A DNA stretch of 64,000 nucleotides from Flavobacterium aeripolare (GTDB lineage Bacteria; Bacteroidota; Bacteroidia; Flavobacteriales; Flavobacteriaceae), in the NCBI RefSeq assembly GCF_013294025.1, contig NZ_JABSNL010000003.1, positions 231,748-295,747 of the forward strand, written 5' to 3'. Below the pieces are notes generated by a model, which made no database searches, had not been told where the DNA came from, and saw only the letters and a program-made list of their open reading frames with translations. A program made the translations under genes and the position numbers. Positions 1 to 8,173 of this stretch are shown one piece after another. Within the stretch, counting starts at the first letter, position 1, and each line of letters starts with the position of its first letter.

Positions 1-339
1 CGATCTGTTCGAGCCAAAAAGCTCTCGGGTTTCCGGAGTTTTATTTTTTAAATTTGAGCTGGTTTTAGATTCCTGCTTCCGCTTATTACCCTTCTAGTCA
101 CACAAAGTTGCATGACCTTTATTCTCTTTTTCCAGTAAGTATCCCGAAAGTTTGGAAAAATAGAATTAGTTCACGAATCACCTTTTACTACCCACCATTC
201 CCTGATCATCGATATATAATTACGAGTTATTAATTATTCCAAACCTGTTACTAATTACTTGCTACTTGTTACTAATCCCCATTCAGTAAATACTAAAGAC
301 ATTTTTTATATCTTTATTTTTTTAACTAAAAACCTAAAT
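1..339. other. Intergenic sequence, no gene seen
   Basis: No convincing coding frame is visible on either strand before the lipoprotein gene. The stretch is AT-rich. Around 247-282 it contains short, imperfectly repeated TTACTAAT / ACTTG words of low complexity. The window edge may cut a neighbouring gene's terminator or control region, but nothing specific can be supported. Confidence 0.5.
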
Positions 340-957
340 ATGAGAAAATTAATTATAACTCTTGCACTATTCAGTGTTATCGCTTGTAAAAACAAAGAAG
401 TAGATCAAGAAAGCGAACCAGGCTTAATGGAATCTGTTCAAACTGTTAACAAACTCAATAAAGCAGCCGATGCTATGAAGGAGTACGAGAAACAAACAGA
501 GAAATTGAAAGCTATGAAACCTGTATCTAACGACCTTTTTAAACAAATTCTTATCGAAGATATCGATGGTTTTAAAAGAAACAACTATAATGCCGGAACT
601 GCATCAATGGTAGGACTTAGCTCTGCCGAAGCTAATTATAGCAATTTAAACGATAAGAAGGTAAAAATTAGCATCTTTGATGGAGCAGGAGAATCAGGAA
701 GCGCTTTTATAGCCATGACGCATATGACAATTGCCATGGATATGGAGTCTATTGAAGGAACCAAAACCAAAAAAACAGAGGTCTTTGAAGGAGTGAGAAC
801 TTTAACTGAAGAGGACTCTAATCTTGATAATTCAATTAGCGCGTCAATGACTTTTATACACAATGACCGTTTCCAAATAGCACTTGAAGCAAATAAAATG
901 TCATTAGCAGACTTGAAAGAATTTATGAAGAAAATTGATTTATCTGCTCTTAACTAA
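340..957 (+). CDS. Predicted lipoprotein of unknown function
   Basis: A 205-residue protein. An upstream in-frame ATG at 259 exists, but the start at 340 is chosen because it gives a clean lipoprotein signal: MRKLI, a hydrophobic run, then a lipobox ending in Cys16 (VIAC). The mature part begins with a charged, probably coiled-coil stretch (KLNKAADAMKEYEKQTEKL, about residues 45-65), followed by an alternating hydrophobic/charged domain. It is probably exported and anchored in an envelope membrane by acylation of the cysteine. No family is recognised. It is followed by a strong hairpin terminator and appears monocistronic. Confidence 0.8.
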   Translation: MRKLIITLALFSVIACKNKEVDQESEPGLMESVQTVNKLNKAADAMKEYEKQTEKLKAMKPVSNDLFKQILIEDIDGFKRNNYNAGTASMVGLSSAEANYSNLNDKKVKISIFDGAGESGSAFIAMTHMTIAMDMESIEGTKTKKTEVFEGVRTLTEEDSNLDNSISASMTFIHNDRFQIALEANKMSLADLKEFMKKIDLSALN

Positions 958-987
958 ATTACTTTTAGCTAAGGCTCCCAACATTTT

Positions 988-1030
988 GAGGGTATTAAAC
1001 AGTTCATTGTTTCATACCCTCTTTTTTATT
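988..1030 (+). terminator. Rho-independent terminator of the lipoprotein gene
   Basis: The inverted repeat GAGGGTAT (988-995) / ATACCCTC (1014-1021) is followed by a run of T. It lies 30 bp after the stop codon at 957 and before the rpe promoter. Confidence 0.8.
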
Positions 1031-1071
1031 TTTAAATCATCTTTATCTATATATATTTTTATTTTTAAAAG

Positions 1072-1079
1072 TATCTTTG
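1072..1079 (+). promoter_or_regulatory. Bacteroidota -7 box of rpe
   Basis: TATCTTTG matches the TAnnTTTG consensus and lies 26 bp before the rpe ATG. No good -33 TTG is visible at the usual spacing. Confidence 0.65.
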
Positions 1080-1105
1080 CAAAAACAACACTTACTTTAA
1101 CTACT

Positions 1106-1768
1106 ATGAAGAATACATTAATCGCTCCATCTGTACTAGCAGCTGATTTTGCCAACTTACAACGCGATATCGAAATGATTAATAAAAGTGAGGCTGATTG
1201 GTTTCATATTGACATCATGGACGGTGTTTTTGTTCCTAACATTTCGTTTGGAATGCCTGTACTTGAAGCTATCTCAAGACATGCTACAAAAACTATTGAC
1301 GTACATTTAATGATAGTTGATCCGGATCGTTACATTAAAACTTTTGCAAACTTGGGAGCAAACATCTTATGTGTTCACTATGAAGCTTGCACACACTTAC
1401 ACCGTACATTGCAAGCTATTAAAGCAGAAGGTATGAAAGCAGGAGTTGCCTTAAACCCCCACACTAGTGTAGATTTACTAGAAGATGTTATTAACGACAT
1501 CGACTTGGTTTGTATCATGAGCGTTAATCCAGGTTTTGGGGGACAGTCATTTATCGAAAACACCTACGATAAAGTTAAAAAATTGAAAGCACTGATAGAA
1601 CGTAAAGGAGCTAGCACCATTATCGAAATTGACGGTGGAGTAACTAACAAAAATGCTAAACAACTTGTAGAGGCTGGTGCTGATGTTTTAGTGGCTGGTA
1701 GCTATGTTTTTAAAGCTGAAAACCCAACAAACACAATAGCTGATTTAAAGAAATTGACGAGAATATAA
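1106..1768 (+). CDS. rpe: Ribulose-phosphate 3-epimerase
   Basis: A 220-residue TIM-barrel enzyme that interconverts D-ribulose 5-phosphate and D-xylulose 5-phosphate in the pentose phosphate pathway, in the cytosol. The family pattern runs through the whole protein: IAPSVLAADFANL at the N-terminus, HIDIMDGVFVPNISFG (metal-binding His and Asp), DVHLMI, the MSVNPGFGGQ loop and IEIDGGV near the C-terminal phosphate site. The reading frame extends upstream to 935, but the ATG at 1106 matches the family N-terminus and lies just behind a -7 promoter box. Length is normal (about 220). It has its own terminator, so it is a single-gene unit. Confidence 0.97.
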   Translation: MKNTLIAPSVLAADFANLQRDIEMINKSEADWFHIDIMDGVFVPNISFGMPVLEAISRHATKTIDVHLMIVDPDRYIKTFANLGANILCVHYEACTHLHRTLQAIKAEGMKAGVALNPHTSVDLLEDVINDIDLVCIMSVNPGFGGQSFIENTYDKVKKLKALIERKGASTIIEIDGGVTNKNAKQLVEAGADVLVAGSYVFKAENPTNTIADLKKLTRI

Positions 1769-1789
1769 TTTTTAAAAATTTAAGTACAT

Positions 1790-1835
1790 GTGCTGAACAA
1801 TTGCTATACCGCAATAGTTCAGCACCTTTTTTTTT
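1790..1835 (+). terminator. Rho-independent terminator of rpe
   Basis: A perfect 9-bp stem GTGCTGAAC (1790-1798) / GTTCAGCAC (1817-1825) is followed by nine T residues. Confidence 0.85.
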
Positions 1836-1862
1836 AACATATTTCTATGACATCAAAGATTG

Positions 1863-1870
1863 TATTTTTG
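1863..1870 (+). promoter_or_regulatory. Possible -7 box for the TPR gene
   Basis: TATTTTTG fits TAnnTTTG and lies about 100 bp upstream of the ATG at 1974, which would give a long leader. No -33 element is evident, so the assignment is tentative. Confidence 0.35.
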
Positions 1871-1973
1871 AGCAATTTATCTGACTTTTGTAGCTGTAAT
1901 ATTAAGATTACATCAAATCAATGTTAAGAAAGAAATTTCTAGTTATTTAAAATTAATACCCATTAAACCTACA

Positions 1974-2480
1974 ATGAGAAAAAGTCACCTTATTATCTTG
2001 TTTTCAGTTTTAAGTTATGTAAACGGTACTGCACAAACAGCAGATGAGCATTACACAAAAGCTAGAAACTTAGAGTTATTGCAAGACTACAAGACCGCAA
2101 TAAAAGAGTACGGCAAAGCAATAGCCAAGGACCCAAAATTTGACAAAGCTTTTGTCGCTCGTGCAGCAGTAGAAAACAGAATGGAAAAGTACGAAGCTGC
2201 CTTGCGTGACTTTGATAGCGCGATAGCAATTAATCCAAAATCAGCTAAAACCTATTATTTAAGAGCTAAAACTAGAACAATAATTAAGGATTACAATGGC
2301 GCAATACAGGATTTAAACTACAGTATTAAATATAACGATAATTATAGCAGTGCTTATAATGAACGCGCTCAAGTGAAACTTTTATTAACTGATAGAGAAG
2401 GTGCTTGCGAAGACCTAAACAAAGCAGCCTCAATGGGATTCCCATATTCTTTTGATTACATAGAGAATAAGTGTGATTAA
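1974..2480 (+). CDS. Secreted tetratricopeptide-repeat protein
   Basis: A 168-residue protein with a Sec signal peptide (MRKSHLIILFSVLSYVNGTAQ; cleavage probably after the TAQ near residue 21). About three to four TPR units follow: residues about 24-57 (DEHYTKARNLELLQDYKTAI), 58-91, 92-125 and a partial last repeat. The repeats carry the usual A/Y/A/P positions, for example AIAINPKSAKTYYLRAKT. TPRs form a helical solenoid for protein contacts; the partner is unknown. The protein is probably periplasmic. It is the last host gene before the prophage and is followed by a strong terminator. Confidence 0.85.
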   Translation: MRKSHLIILFSVLSYVNGTAQTADEHYTKARNLELLQDYKTAIKEYGKAIAKDPKFDKAFVARAAVENRMEKYEAALRDFDSAIAINPKSAKTYYLRAKTRTIIKDYNGAIQDLNYSIKYNDNYSSAYNERAQVKLLLTDREGACEDLNKAASMGFPYSFDYIENKCD

Positions 2481-2512
2481 GTAATTTATAGCTGACTATA
2501 TACAAATAGAAA

Positions 2513-2546
2513 AAGCCTCTAAATTTGATTTTAGAGGCTTTTTTTT
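2513..2546. terminator. Bidirectional terminator at the left prophage edge
   Basis: The stem AAGCCTCTAAA (2513-2523) / TTTAGAGGCTT (2530-2540) has T-runs on both strands. It ends the TPR gene on the plus strand. In the unoccupied chromosome it would lie directly downstream of tRNA-Arg on the minus strand, so prophage insertion has separated the tRNA from this terminator. Confidence 0.8.
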
Positions 2547-2563
2547 GTGGCCGCGACAGGGTT
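2544..2563. repeat. attL core (20-bp direct repeat)
   Basis: Identical to 44144-44163 and reading TTTGTGGCC through CAGGGTT. Identity stops on both sides of the 20 bases, which defines the attachment core. Confidence 0.9.
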
Positions 2564-2634
2564 TCCTTAAAACTCGTAATTAACTGTAAATCAATACTCA
2601 TTTATAATGTGTGGGTAGTTTATGGGAACTAAAT

Positions 2635-3003
2635 TTATTTTTCAGTTACTTTTTTTATTTCAAAAAGTATATCCTCCAGTTTAAAATAAATGTCTTCTTG
2701 ACCTATTTTCTTAGAATATGTAGGTTCCGGTGCTTCGGCAACCATCAAAATTTCATCTTCTCCAACAAATATGCTGCCTTCATCCTTTATCAACCAATTC
2801 AAGTTGATATTTGGAAAAATCTCAATTAATATATCTATTATTTTAGTTCCAATATTTTGTCTGCCTCTTGTGTAGGCATTCCACTGGGTATAATTGACTT
2901 TGAAATCTTCGCAAAACATAGGTAAATAGGACTTTTCGGGATATCCCATTCTCTTACCATAGATCTCTACAAGTTTTGTGATTTTTTCTCCAGCTATATA
3001 CAT
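2635..3003 (-). CDS. Phage repressor-like HTH protein
   Basis: A 122-residue protein at the left end of the prophage, divergent from the early genes. It shows an N-terminal HTH-like region (KITKLVEIYGKRMGYPEKSY, then VNYTQWNAYTRGRQNIGTKII), followed by PNINLNWLIKDEGSIF. The latter is the typical linker seen after the HTH in Bacteroidota phage repressors. No LexA/CI-type peptidase domain follows; the C-terminus is a short probable coiled coil (YFKLEDILFEIKKV). It probably binds the palindromic operator at 3031-3056 to maintain lysogeny. The ORF opens at 3051, but the ATG at 3003 is preferred because the longer form runs into the operator. The mode of induction is unclear without a peptidase domain. 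Confidence 0.75.
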   Translation of the reverse strand: MYIAGEKITKLVEIYGKRMGYPEKSYLPMFCEDFKVNYTQWNAYTRGRQNIGTKIIDILIEIFPNINLNWLIKDEGSIFVGEDEILMVAEAPEPTYSKKIGQEDIYFKLEDILFEIKKVTEK

Positions 3004-3030
3004 AAATTGATATTTTAAATAAAAAGTAGC

Positions 3031-3056
3031 ATTAATTGATTTATATATCAATTAAT
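3031..3056. promoter_or_regulatory. Palindromic operator between repressor and early genes
   Basis: The perfect inverted repeat ATTAATTGA (3031-3039) / TCAATTAAT (3048-3056) with an 8-nt AT-rich centre sits in the 96-bp divergent gap. It overlaps the expected -33 region of the rightward promoter (TTG at 3036-3038) and lies close to the leftward start. It is the natural binding site for the adjacent HTH repressor. Confidence 0.65.
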
Positions 3057-3061
3057 ATATA

Positions 3062-3069
3062 TATATTTG
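3062..3069 (+). promoter_or_regulatory. Early rightward promoter -7 box
   Basis: TATATTTG is a perfect TAnnTTTG match. It lies 30 bp before the ATG at 3100, with a TTG 23 bp upstream inside the operator palindrome. It should drive the early operon and be shut by the repressor. Confidence 0.65.
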
Positions 3070-3099
3070 CTAAACCAATAAGACAAAATATATATACTA

Positions 3100-3408
3100 A
3101 TGATAAACAAAGATAATACTTTAGATCAGAAAAAAAACAATGGAATCACCCCCGATTCTATTTGTACGGCACTTGATTGCTTACCACACAACTTTGTAGT
3201 GCTAACGCAAAAACTTCTTGAGAAGTGGAAAAGTAAAGGAAAAATAGAGAAGACCTACTCAAAGGTTTACATCTCTAGAGTGAAAACAGCCGATAAAGGT
3301 GCTTTTAATGAAGATATAATGAAGGCTTTAATCGAAGTGGGTTCTAAGAATCAAAAAACACTTGAAAATTTCGGAAGAGCACAAAAAAAAACCTCTAAAA
3401 CTAATTAA
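3100..3408 (+). CDS. First early gene; possible Cro-like regulator
   Basis: A 102-residue basic protein at the position where lambdoid phages carry cro. The second half (TYSKVYISRVKTADKGAFNED, then IMKALIEVGSKNQK) resembles the recognition-helix part of small HTH proteins, with a Y-x-S-x-V core followed by an I-x-x-A-L-x-E helix. This similarity is weak and positional, so the assignment is an inference. It is transcribed from the early promoter, and its 3' end overlaps a hairpin that could attenuate downstream expression. Confidence 0.6.
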   Translation: MINKDNTLDQKKNNGITPDSICTALDCLPHNFVVLTQKLLEKWKSKGKIEKTYSKVYISRVKTADKGAFNEDIMKALIEVGSKNQKTLENFGRAQKKTSKTN

Positions 3409-3425
3409 AGCCTTCGAGGTTTTTT
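3387..3425 (+). terminator. Possible early terminator or attenuator
   Basis: AAAAACCTC (3387-3395) pairs with GAGGTTTTT (3416-3424) across a 20-nt loop and is followed by T. It lies at the end of the first early gene. The large loop makes efficient termination uncertain; an antitermination point is possible. Confidence 0.45.
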
Positions 3426-3440
3426 CTAAATCATTTAGCG

Positions 3441-4010
3441 ATGACAAATATACAAATTCCCAGCGGTTTGGTTGATGAAAACATTGAAATGTTTTCTGTA
3501 CAAGGTAAGATGATGGCAACACATTCTGGAATGGTTAAGCCTCTTTTTAATTTACCACAAGAGTTTTTACAAATTTTGAGAAAAGAGAAAGACAGATCTC
3601 CATCAACGGTGCAAGCTCTTATAGCTGCAGGCTTTGAAAGTGAAGATGAACAACTAGAGAAATTTGCTGATTGCAGATTTGGAGGTTTTGATCTTACTGC
3701 AGATTTTAAAGATGGTGTTCTATCTGATGCCGAATATCACGAATGTGGTTACAGAGGTAACTGTTCTATGGAGGGTATTGTTTGCGACTTTTTTAAAATA
3801 GGCGGACACATAATCACTCCATTCGAAATAGAAATGATCAAACTTTTAGCTACTGAGGATACAATTCCAGTAATGGCCGAAAAACTAAACGTTTCTGTAA
3901 ATAATTTCGAGACAAAGAAGAAAATTCTCTATGAAAAATTAAATGTTTTTTCTAGACCTCGATTAGTAGCACTGGCTTATGAACATCAAATACTTCAGCA
4001 CCATGTTTAA
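3441..4010 (+). CDS. LuxR-type HTH regulator with a Cys cluster
   Basis: A 189-residue protein. The C-terminal 65 residues look like a LuxR/GerE-type HTH: ITPFEIEMIKLLATEDTIPV, then MAEKLNVSVNNFETKKKILYEKLNV, then a terminal ALAYEHQI helix. Directly before it is a cysteine-rich stretch (YHECGYRGNCSMEG, then IVC; Cys at about residues 103, 109 and 116), which could hold a metal or Fe-S cluster. The N-terminal half is unassigned. It is an early-region gene between the first early gene and the primase block and could regulate later phage genes. The role is inferred from position and the HTH only. Confidence 0.65.
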   Translation: MTNIQIPSGLVDENIEMFSVQGKMMATHSGMVKPLFNLPQEFLQILRKEKDRSPSTVQALIAAGFESEDEQLEKFADCRFGGFDLTADFKDGVLSDAEYHECGYRGNCSMEGIVCDFFKIGGHIITPFEIEMIKLLATEDTIPVMAEKLNVSVNNFETKKKILYEKLNVFSRPRLVALAYEHQILQHHV

Positions 4011-4161
4011 CAAAATCACACCCACCGCACAAGCAGCTATTTTAAAAATCAAAATTCAAGAGGTAGATATGTCTCATGACTTTGACGAAAAAGACAAAAA
4101 AATAATGATGAATTTCTATAAAAGGAAACTCAAAAAAATTGAACCAAATAGCAAATTCTAA
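4003..4161 (+). CDS. Small early phage protein, unknown
   Basis: A 52-residue, highly charged protein. The start ATG at 4003 overlaps the end of the preceding gene by 8 nt and is preferred over an upstream ATG at 3979. The C-terminal half is Lys/Asp-rich (DFDEKDKKIMMNFYKRKLKK). No family is recognised. Confidence 0.5.
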   Translation: MFNKITPTAQAAILKIKIQEVDMSHDFDEKDKKIMMNFYKRKLKKIEPNSKF

Positions 4162-4171
4162 ATCACTTACT

Positions 4172-4453
4172 ATGACTAACACTGCAATAATATATAGAAT
4201 AGAACTTCTTGAAGCCAAAGTAGAAAATGTAAAGCACTCTGGACACTTCACTGAAAAAGAGATTGACTCACAAATACCTGCTCTTGAAAATGAAATAGCA
4301 ACATTACAGCAACAACTCAACTTATATGGGATGACCGTTGATCAATATAAAGAAGGAGAAACACTGCACCGCAAATATTTTATCGCTACTCCCTCACCTG
4401 CTCTACTTAACACTTGCAACGCTTTAGGAATGAATTTAAATACTCGAGTTTAA
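4172..4453 (+). CDS. Small early phage protein with a coiled coil
   Basis: A 93-residue protein. The ATG at 4172 (MTNTAIIYRIELLEAKVENV) is chosen over an upstream TTG. Residues about 5-60 have heptad-like leucine/isoleucine spacing (IELLEAKVENV, IPALENEIATLQQQLNL), suggesting a coiled coil. It ends 1 nt before the primase gene, so translation is probably coupled. Function unknown. Confidence 0.55.
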   Translation: MTNTAIIYRIELLEAKVENVKHSGHFTEKEIDSQIPALENEIATLQQQLNLYGMTVDQYKEGETLHRKYFIATPSPALLNTCNALGMNLNTRV

Positions 4454-4454
4454 C

Positions 4455-7400
4455 ATGAAATTTATAAAACAAACATCAATTGACAATGTACTCGAAGAAG
4501 CTAGTATTGAATTAGTAATAGGTGCATCTGAGCAGCTAGTTAAAAAAGGAGTGAATGATTTTTGCAAGTCTCCATTCACAGATGACAAAACACCTTCGTT
4601 ACAAGTCAATAAAGTGAAAAACGTATTCTATGACTACTCAGCAGGTTTTGGAGGGAATGCTGTTACTTTTTTAATGAAAAGACATCAGATAAGCTTTTTT
4701 CAAGCTATCGAAAAAGCCGCTGAAATTTGCAATATTATTTTGCAATATGAAGAGCAGTCTGAAGATTTAAAAAGAATGAATGATGAAGAATTGCTTATGA
4801 AAAAAGCAGTTTCATTCATGGCTGAAGAATATCAAAAATCACTACACAAATTACCAAGAGAGCACTGGGTAAAAGAAACACTCAGTGAGAGAGGTTTTTC
4901 CTCTGAAATAGTACAAGAATTCCATATAGGATTTGCTCCTAATGAGCCACGTTTTATTACCACTCCAATTATTAATTCTGGAAATCTTGAAGTATCAAAA
5001 ACACTAGGATATACTAATACAAAAGATGGCGTTTCATTTGACTTTTTTAGGAATAGAATCATGTTTCCTATTCAGAATGATCGTGGGGAAATCATTGCTT
5101 TTGGGGGTCGAAGATCAAATGAAGATGAAGACAGCAAGTATGCCAAATATTTGAATTCGAAAGAAAGCAAACTGTACCTTAAAGAGCGTGTTTTATACGG
5201 AATATTTCAAGCAAAAAAAGCCATCACCTCTAGTAAAAAAGCGATTCTAACTGAAGGTTATACTGATGTAATTGCGCTACACCAAGCGGGAGCAAATAAC
5301 ACTGTAGCACCTTGCGGAACGGCATTAGGGAATTACCAAGCAAAACTATTGAGCCGTTTTTGTAAGCATGTAATCATTTTTCGTGATGGGGATGCTGCAG
5401 GACTAAGAGCGATACACCGAGATATCGATATCTTACTTAAACATGCTTTTAAAGTAGAAGTTGTGATTTGCCCAGAGGGTGAGGATCCTGATTCATTGTC
5501 TAAAAAACTTAATATAAATGAGTTTATTGAAAAAAATCGTGAGGATGGTCTTTTATGGAAAGCTAAATGCTTGCAAACTGAAGCTGTAAACCCAGAACTA
5601 ATTTCACTGGAGCAAACATTGAGAAAAGAGCTCGATACTGAAATTGAGAACTTACGTTTCAAAATGACTACTGAGGACCAAATGAAAGCCCTCACTACCA
5701 ATGATAGAAAATTTGCAAAAATTGAAAACACAAAGTTATTCAAGCAAATCGCAGAATTAGAAAAGGAAGTAACGCAACAACTAGCTGATTTCCCTAAGTA
5801 TGAACCTTCACTTGTTTCTGTTGCCGTAGAGGGTATGGCCAGAACCTTACACGCGGTGCATAATAAAATAGCTCAGAAAGAATATGCCAAATCAGTAGCT
5901 AAAATTCTAGACCAAAAACCACAAATATTCCTTGATATTATTAAAGGGTATGAAGAAGAAGAGGAAGCTTCAAAGAAAAAAGCCAGTCAAGAGGCCGAAA
6001 AAACAGAATATGAAATTCTAGGCTTGCCAGATGGCGCGGATAAAAATCAATTTTTAGAAGACCGATTTTGCATTATCGGGAATGTGTGTTGGTTTCAAGA
6101 TAAAAGCAATTTTATAAGAGGGACTAATTTTAGAGTGGAAGCCTTATTTCACGTAGAGGGACGCCAAGACAATAAGCGTTTATGCGAAGTGATCAATGTT
6201 CTTGGCCATAAAAGATTAATTGATTTTGAAAGTACTGATTTGATCAATTGGACAAAATTCAAAGAACGTCTTATCATGGAAGGATACTTTTCATTTGAAC
6301 CAGAGGCACGCCAAATTGATTTTCACTTAATTTCTAAAAAATTATTGAAAGATTTTATCACCGCTTCAGAATTGAAAATATTAGGGCAACAGCGCCAAGG
6401 TTTCTTTGCCTTTGCTGATGGTGTTTACCACGACAATAATTTCCATAAAGTAAATAAGTACGGTATCGTGCATGTAGAAGGACTAGAAAAGACTGACAGT
6501 GAATACCGCTCTGACATTACCCACTTTTACTCTCCATCGCACTCTGAAATATACAAGTCCGCAAACGAAGGAGATGATCCATTTGAAAACGACCGTCACT
6601 TTATTCATAAAATAGCGCCGGTATCATTAGATCAATGGGGACAACAACTGGTAACAGTTTTTGGTGATAAAGGAAAACTAGGACTTGCATTTTGTATCGC
6701 TGCCAACTTTAGGGATTTGTTTTTACAGCATTATAACTTCTTTCCATTATTTGGAGGCTTTGGGCAAAAAGATAGTGGTAAGTCAGGTTTTGGGTCTTGT
6801 TTGCAATCATTTTTCTACTATGACTTGAACCCTTTAGAATTGAACACCTCTACTCTAGTAGGTTTATCAAGAAGGCTCACAAGATGTAAAAACACAATCG
6901 TTTTTTGTGATGAAATGCGAGACGATATCGACGAATCAATGCACCAGACATTAAAGGGTGCTTGGAATGGAATAGGCCGTGAAAAAGGAAAAGGATTTGA
7001 AAGTAATAGAACCACAGTCGATAAAATAAACTCAGCAATCTATTACTCTGGACAGTACTTGCCTACACGTGATGACGGTGCGCTTCCCTCCCGCTCTATT
7101 ATATGCAATTTTGAGAATAAAGAACATTCTCCCCAAGCTAAAGAAGAGTACAACAAATTAATCACTTGGAACAAACAAGGGGTTTCGTCTTTTATCATTG
7201 ACATCATTAAGCACCGTGAATATGTGTCAAAAAATTTGACTAGAGTATACTCTGAAACTTCAAAAGAATTAAAAATAGCCTTGAAGGACCAGGAATATCA
7301 AAACAGAATTTTTGACAATTATTTACAACTCTTAGTGATCATTAAAATGCTTGAAGACAAATTCAAGTTTCCATTTACTTATAAGGAGTACTTAGAACTG

Positions 7401-7868
7401 ACAAAAGATTCTATAGTCGAAAACTCAGAGACTATTGCCGACTCTGATGGTCTTGCAGCATTCTGGAGAGTTATTGAATATCTAGTAGGAGAAAAACAAA
7501 TTAGACAGTCGCAAGACTTTATCATCGAGCGTGAGTCATCATTTGATATCACGGTTAAAAAGGGAGAAAAGACCACTTGGATTAATAAAAATAGTGATAA
7601 AATTTTGTTTTTGAACTTCAACAAAGTACACCAGGACTATCACAAAGAAGTTACAAAACGCCAAGGCGAGGAAGTGATAGGAGCTACGACAATTAGAAAC
7701 TATTTGAAATCTAAAGACAAATATTTTATAGGTGCATTTAAGAGTAAAAGAATGGGGGACAAATGCCCTAGCGGTTACGCTTTTAACTACTCCGTAATGC
7801 AGCGCATGGGAATATTAAATATTGACGACATCAACGACACTCAATTAGAAATACCTGAAGGATTTTAA
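4455..7868 (+). CDS. Phage replicative primase-helicase fusion
   Basis: A 1137-residue DNA replication protein. The N-terminus resembles a DnaG zinc-binding module (CKSPFTDDKTPSLQV, residues about 37-51), but the other expected ligands are missing: the CPFH-type His is Thr, and the later Cys pair is replaced in FYDYSAGFGGN. A TOPRIM catalytic domain follows, with LTEGYTD at about 265-271 and the acidic FRDGDAAG at about 309-316. After a long central linker comes an ATPase with Walker A GGFGQKDSGKSG (about 766-777) and Walker B TIVFCDEM (about 814-821), resembling phage D5/SF3-type helicases. Known members make primers and unwind the phage origin. It is the largest early gene and the only obvious replication protein here. 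Confidence 0.85.
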   Translation: MKFIKQTSIDNVLEEASIELVIGASEQLVKKGVNDFCKSPFTDDKTPSLQVNKVKNVFYDYSAGFGGNAVTFLMKRHQISFFQAIEKAAEICNIILQYEEQSEDLKRMNDEELLMKKAVSFMAEEYQKSLHKLPREHWVKETLSERGFSSEIVQEFHIGFAPNEPRFITTPIINSGNLEVSKTLGYTNTKDGVSFDFFRNRIMFPIQNDRGEIIAFGGRRSNEDEDSKYAKYLNSKESKLYLKERVLYGIFQAKKAITSSKKAILTEGYTDVIALHQAGANNTVAPCGTALGNYQAKLLSRFCKHVIIFRDGDAAGLRAIHRDIDILLKHAFKVEVVICPEGEDPDSLSKKLNINEFIEKNREDGLLWKAKCLQTEAVNPELISLEQTLRKELDTEIENLRFKMTTEDQMKALTTNDRKFAKIENTKLFKQIAELEKEVTQQLADFPKYEPSLVSVAVEGMARTLHAVHNKIAQKEYAKSVAKILDQKPQIFLDIIKGYEEEEEASKKKASQEAEKTEYEILGLPDGADKNQFLEDRFCIIGNVCWFQDKSNFIRGTNFRVEALFHVEGRQDNKRLCEVINVLGHKRLIDFESTDLINWTKFKERLIMEGYFSFEPEARQIDFHLISKKLLKDFITASELKILGQQRQGFFAFADGVYHDNNFHKVNKYGIVHVEGLEKTDSEYRSDITHFYSPSHSEIYKSANEGDDPFENDRHFIHKIAPVSLDQWGQQLVTVFGDKGKLGLAFCIAANFRDLFLQHYNFFPLFGGFGQKDSGKSGFGSCLQSFFYYDLNPLELNTSTLVGLSRRLTRCKNTIVFCDEMRDDIDESMHQTLKGAWNGIGREKGKGFESNRTTVDKINSAIYYSGQYLPTRDDGALPSRSIICNFENKEHSPQAKEEYNKLITWNKQGVSSFIIDIIKHREYVSKNLTRVYSETSKELKIALKDQEYQNRIFDNYLQLLVIIKMLEDKFKFPFTYKEYLELTKDSIVENSETIADSDGLAAFWRVIEYLVGEKQIRQSQDFIIERESSFDITVKKGEKTTWINKNSDKILFLNFNKVHQDYHKEVTKRQGEEVIGATTIRNYLKSKDKYFIGAFKSKRMGDKCPSGYAFNYSVMQRMGILNIDDINDTQLEIPEGF

Positions 7869-7870
7869 TT

Positions 7871-8149
7871 ATGGATGGAAAAGCATTTTACAAGTACTCA
7901 AAACCCGCAATCGCTATGGGAGTAATTATTTACCCTAAGCCTTCGAACTTTAAGAAATATAAGATCATCATCAGCCGTAACGGCAATGAAAAGATTGGTG
8001 ACGAAATTTATTTAGACGAACCATACTACAAAACAGTAGAGAAAAAGACGAGAACTGGTTTTGTAACAGAAAAAGTGCTAGTTCCTTCCATTTGGGATAA
8101 AATCCTTGAGTTATACAAAGATATCTGTATGAAAAACAATCTATTATAA
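7871..8149 (+). CDS. Small phage protein, unknown
   Basis: A 92-residue basic protein starting 2 nt after the primase stop, so part of the replication operon. It is rich in Lys/Tyr with beta-type alternation (YKIIISRNGNEKIGDEIYLD). No family is recognised; a replication accessory role would be guesswork based on position. Confidence 0.6.
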   Translation: MDGKAFYKYSKPAIAMGVIIYPKPSNFKKYKIIISRNGNEKIGDEIYLDEPYYKTVEKKTRTGFVTEKVLVPSIWDKILELYKDICMKNNLL

Positions 8150-8173
8150 ACACAATTTAAAACACATTTAGCG

